Origin: Myxococcales bacterium | GTDB lineage: Bacteria; Myxococcota_A; Polyangia; Polyangiales; Ga0077539 | Reading direction: 5' to 3' | DNA length: 64,000 nucleotides | NCBI GenBank assembly: GCA_013298625.1 | Contig: JAAFIF010000033.1 | Location: forward strand, 18,849 to 82,848 | Translations under genes and position numbers: made by a program | Part shown: piece by piece, positions 62,126 through 64,000 of the stretch | Layout of the letters: every line of letters starts with the position of its first letter | Numbering within the stretch: position 1 is the stretch's first letter | Notes under the pieces: model-generated | What the model was told of the DNA's origin: nothing | Database searches by the model: none | What the model saw: only the letters and a program-made list of their open reading frames with translations

Positions 62126-64000
62126 CGCTGCACGATCGCGGCGTGCAGGACCCTGTCCGTGCGACGCTCTCCGTTCGAAGTGACGGCGGTGCGGCTGCCC
62201 GTGATGGTGCCGGTGATCCTGAGCGTCTCGCCTTCGCGCACCGTGACGTCGGGCTCTGCGTCGATCCACAGCGCGACGCTTCCGCGCGGGCACCGACGGT
62301 CCTGCGCGACGAGCTGAAACGTCGCGCCGCCGTTGAACGTCCGCGGCGCGCCGATGACCGATCCGCGCAGCGAGAGCTTCACGTTGTCGAGCGACTCTGC
62401 GCAGACCGAGCTGTCGGTCGCGCCGAAGCGCGCCACGCCTTGCGCGTCGCTCGTGAGCCGCTCGAGCTCGACGCTCGCGAGCGCCGGCGCGAACTGCGCG
62501 CGAAACGCCCGGACCTCGACGGTGCGCGTCGCGCTCGCGGGCGTCGGGACCACCGCCGAATACACGTCACCTTCGCGCGTCGCGGGCTGCCCGTCGATGA
62601 CCACCGCAGAGGCTCCTGGCGCGCGAACGCGGATCACGGCGCGCTCGCTCGCGGTCTTGAGCGCCGCTCGGGCGGGGCGCTCGACGGTGAGCGCCGTGCG
62701 CGGGAGCTCGAAGCGGTAGGTCCCTTCGACGCGCGTCCCGTCCGCGCTCTGCACACGAATGGCAAACGAGTGCGCGAGCGAGCTTTCTCCCTGCGGAAGC
62801 GCGTGCAGATCCGCGATCGCCGCGATCCCTCTGCCCTCGGCGTCGGTGGGGACGGGGTGGCCGTCGAGCTCGAGCCGCGAGCCGGGCGCGACGCGAAACG
62901 CCAGCCGCGCCGCAGGGGGATTCTGCCCGAGCCCGTCGAGCTCTGGTCGGACCACGTAACCGATCACGACCTCTGCGATGCGCGCGCTCGGCCTGCCATT
63001 CGACGGGACGACTTGCACGGGGAGAGAGACCTTTCCGACGCGGTCGCCGACGACGGCGCCGGGCAGCCGCGCGACGCCGTCTCGAATGGCGACCTCTTGC
63101 GACTCGAAGCGCAGCGTCCCGGTCTGCACGTCGGGGATGCGCACCGCGAGCAGCCGCGCTCCGTCGGCGCCCGCTTCGAACTGCGCGACCAACGCCGCCG
63201 CGGGCTTCGCTCGCAGGTTGAGCGCCAGCAAGACACCGCCGCCGACGAGCGCCGCGACCACCGTGAGCGCGATCACGGGCCCGAGCGACCGCTGCGACTT
63301 CTTCTGCGAGGGTATGCCCGGAATCGAGATCGGCTCGTCTCCGCCCTGCGGCACATACCCGAGCGGAATGGTCTTCGACCGGGGCGAAGCCGTTGGAGAA
63401 TAGAGCCCAGGTTGATTGTTTGTGTCTGTTTTCGAGACGCCTTGCGCCGGCGTCCCCGCGGCGCTCGCGGGGGCTGCGCCGCCCGCGCTCGCGGCGAACG
63501 GCGCGGGCGCGACGGCGGCTGCGGGCGGCATCGCGATCGGCGACGGCTGTGCTTGTGGCGCGGCGATCGCCTGCTGCGCAGACGCCTGCATCGTGACGCC
63601 CACCATCGTCTGGTTGGCGTTTGCGACCTTGGCGGGCGCTTGCTGCGCGGCGGCGGCGCTCGTGGGTGTTGTGGGCGCGGTCGGAGCGGGCAGCCCTCCG
63701 CCTGGCATCATCACGCCGATCATCGTTCGGCTGGCGTTGGCCACCTTCGCAGGATTGCCCTGGCCGCTCTGCGCGGGCGCTTGCGGTGCGGGCGCTTGCG
63801 GTGCGGCTGCCTGTGGCTGCGCTGGCGGAAGGCCGCCGGGCGGCATCATCACGCCGATCATCGTGCGGTTGGCGTTGCGCACTGCGGCCGGCGCTTGTTG
63901 CGGCGCAGAGACCGACGGCGCTGCGGTCGCGGCGGGCGGCGCGGGCTCGGGCGTCGGCTGTGCAGGCGGCGGTGCGGCGCTCGCGGTCGGCGCGCCGAGC
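62122..64000 (-). CDS. Membrane protein with TMIGV repeats (5' end outside the window)
   Basis: The frame is open to the window edge, so the start is outside it. The visible 626 residues begin with a Pro/Ala/Gln-rich region holding three repeats of VANAN(R/Q)TM(I/V)GV. A membrane helix follows (PVIALTVVAALVGGGVLLALN), then a 400-residue extracytoplasmic beta-rich part with Ig-like stretches. The repeated Thr in a conserved TMIGV setting could be a target for the kinase encoded next to it or an FHA docking peptide (inference). Its stop overlaps the kinase start (ATGA). The GTG at 63882 is unlikely to be the true start because similar sequence continues before it. Confidence 0.8.
   Translation of the reverse strand, partial: LGAPTASAAPPPAQPTPEPAPPAATAAPSVSAPQQAPAAVRNANRTMIGVMMPPGGLPPAQPQAAAPQAPAPQAPAQSGQGNPAKVANASRTMIGVMMPGGGLPAPTAPTTPTSAAAAQQAPAKVANANQTMVGVTMQASAQQAIAAPQAQPSPIAMPPAAAVAPAPFAASAGGAAPASAAGTPAQGVSKTDTNNQPGLYSPTASPRSKTIPLGYVPQGGDEPISIPGIPSQKKSQRSLGPVIALTVVAALVGGGVLLALNLRAKPAAALVAQFEAGADGARLLAVRIPDVQTGTLRFESQEVAIRDGVARLPGAVVGDRVGKVSLPVQVVPSNGRPSARIAEVVIGYVVRPELDGLGQNPPAARLAFRVAPGSRLELDGHPVPTDAEGRGIAAIADLHALPQGESSLAHSFAIRVQSADGTRVEGTYRFELPRTALTVERPARAALKTASERAVIRVRAPGASAVVIDGQPATREGDVYSAVVPTPASATRTVEVRAFRAQFAPALASVELERLTSDAQGVARFGATDSSVCAESLDNVKLSLRGSVIGAPRTFNGGATFQLVAQDRRCPRGSVALWIDAEPDVTVREGETLRITGTITGSRTAVTSNGERRTDRVLHAAIVQR
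63582..63882 (-). repeat. Three TMIGV-type repeats
   Basis: Three units sharing VANA-x-x-TM(I/V)GV lie about 42-50 residues apart (coding near 63882, 63753 and 63631), linked by Pro/Ala/Gln-rich stretches. The DNA copies are clearly related; the third is the most diverged. Confidence 0.75.

Overview
The window is very GC-rich DNA with dense coding on both strands. It carries four Hanks-type Ser/Thr kinases, an FHA-sigma54 activator, TPR/PEGA proteins, DUF1552/DUF1592 proteins, many lipoproteins and a MYXO-CTERM-like sorting tail. Together these suggest a chromosomal segment of a myxobacterium (Myxococcota, possibly a Polyangiales/Sandaracinaceae relative). This is inference from gene content; no rRNA or tRNA gene was seen. 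Both ends cut through genes.

Layout. 1-7.3 kb: a kinase gene followed by a giant FG-GAP/Cys-rich protein fused in frame to a TPR/PEGA protein. 7.4-11.8 kb: a ParA ATPase between Roadblock/LC7-like proteins and a PATAN/TPR-like protein, then a CapA-like protein. 11.8-17.7 kb: a DUF1552/DUF1592 pair, a PIN-domain RNase, a Thg1-like 3'-5' polymerase and an unknown protein. 17.8-19.2 kb: a cytochrome P450. 19.3-27.7 kb: the most unusual locus. It holds a kinase, a TPR/PEGA protein, an FHA-sigma54 activator, three lipoproteins sharing a ten-cysteine C-terminal module, and a MerR-like regulator, with striking palindromic sites between the genes. 27.7-36.1 kb: a small unknown protein, a LysR/SDR divergent pair, a cluster of short interspersed repeats that overlaps the start of a sulfatase-fold/HEAT membrane protein, a multi-TM kinase and a PLP decarboxylase. 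36-39.3 kb: an LRR protein, a 0.5 kb palindromic repeat element and small secreted proteins.

39.3-48 kb is mostly housekeeping: two MlaE-like permeases and a divergent MlaF-like ATPase, an NAD-binding protein, DapD and DapE (lysine/peptidoglycan precursors), RlmN and FtsH. 48-54.7 kb: a PARG/macrodomain-like hydrolase beside a degenerate EF-Tu paralogue, then the Pnkp/Hen1 RNA-repair operon. 54.8-58.7 kb: a cyclophilin, QueA and Tgt (queuosine) and a CAP lipoprotein. 58.8-64 kb: an operon of a membrane protein with TMIGV repeats, a zinc-ribbon kinase with a PPC-like sensor region, and a secreted beta-propeller-like protein.

The genes cooperate in at least three themes. (i) Kinase-centred envelope signalling: four kinases, each beside a secreted, lipid-anchored or membrane partner, and many 4-base ATGA overlaps between partners. 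(ii) RNA repair and modification: Pnkp/Hen1, Thg1-like, RlmN, QueA/Tgt. (iii) Cell-wall and outer-membrane maintenance: Dap, Mla, CapA, FtsH. The best candidates for undescribed biology are the 19.3-27 kb lipoprotein/kinase/FHA locus, the EF-Tu pseudo-GTPase next to a PARG-like enzyme, and three families of palindromic repeats.
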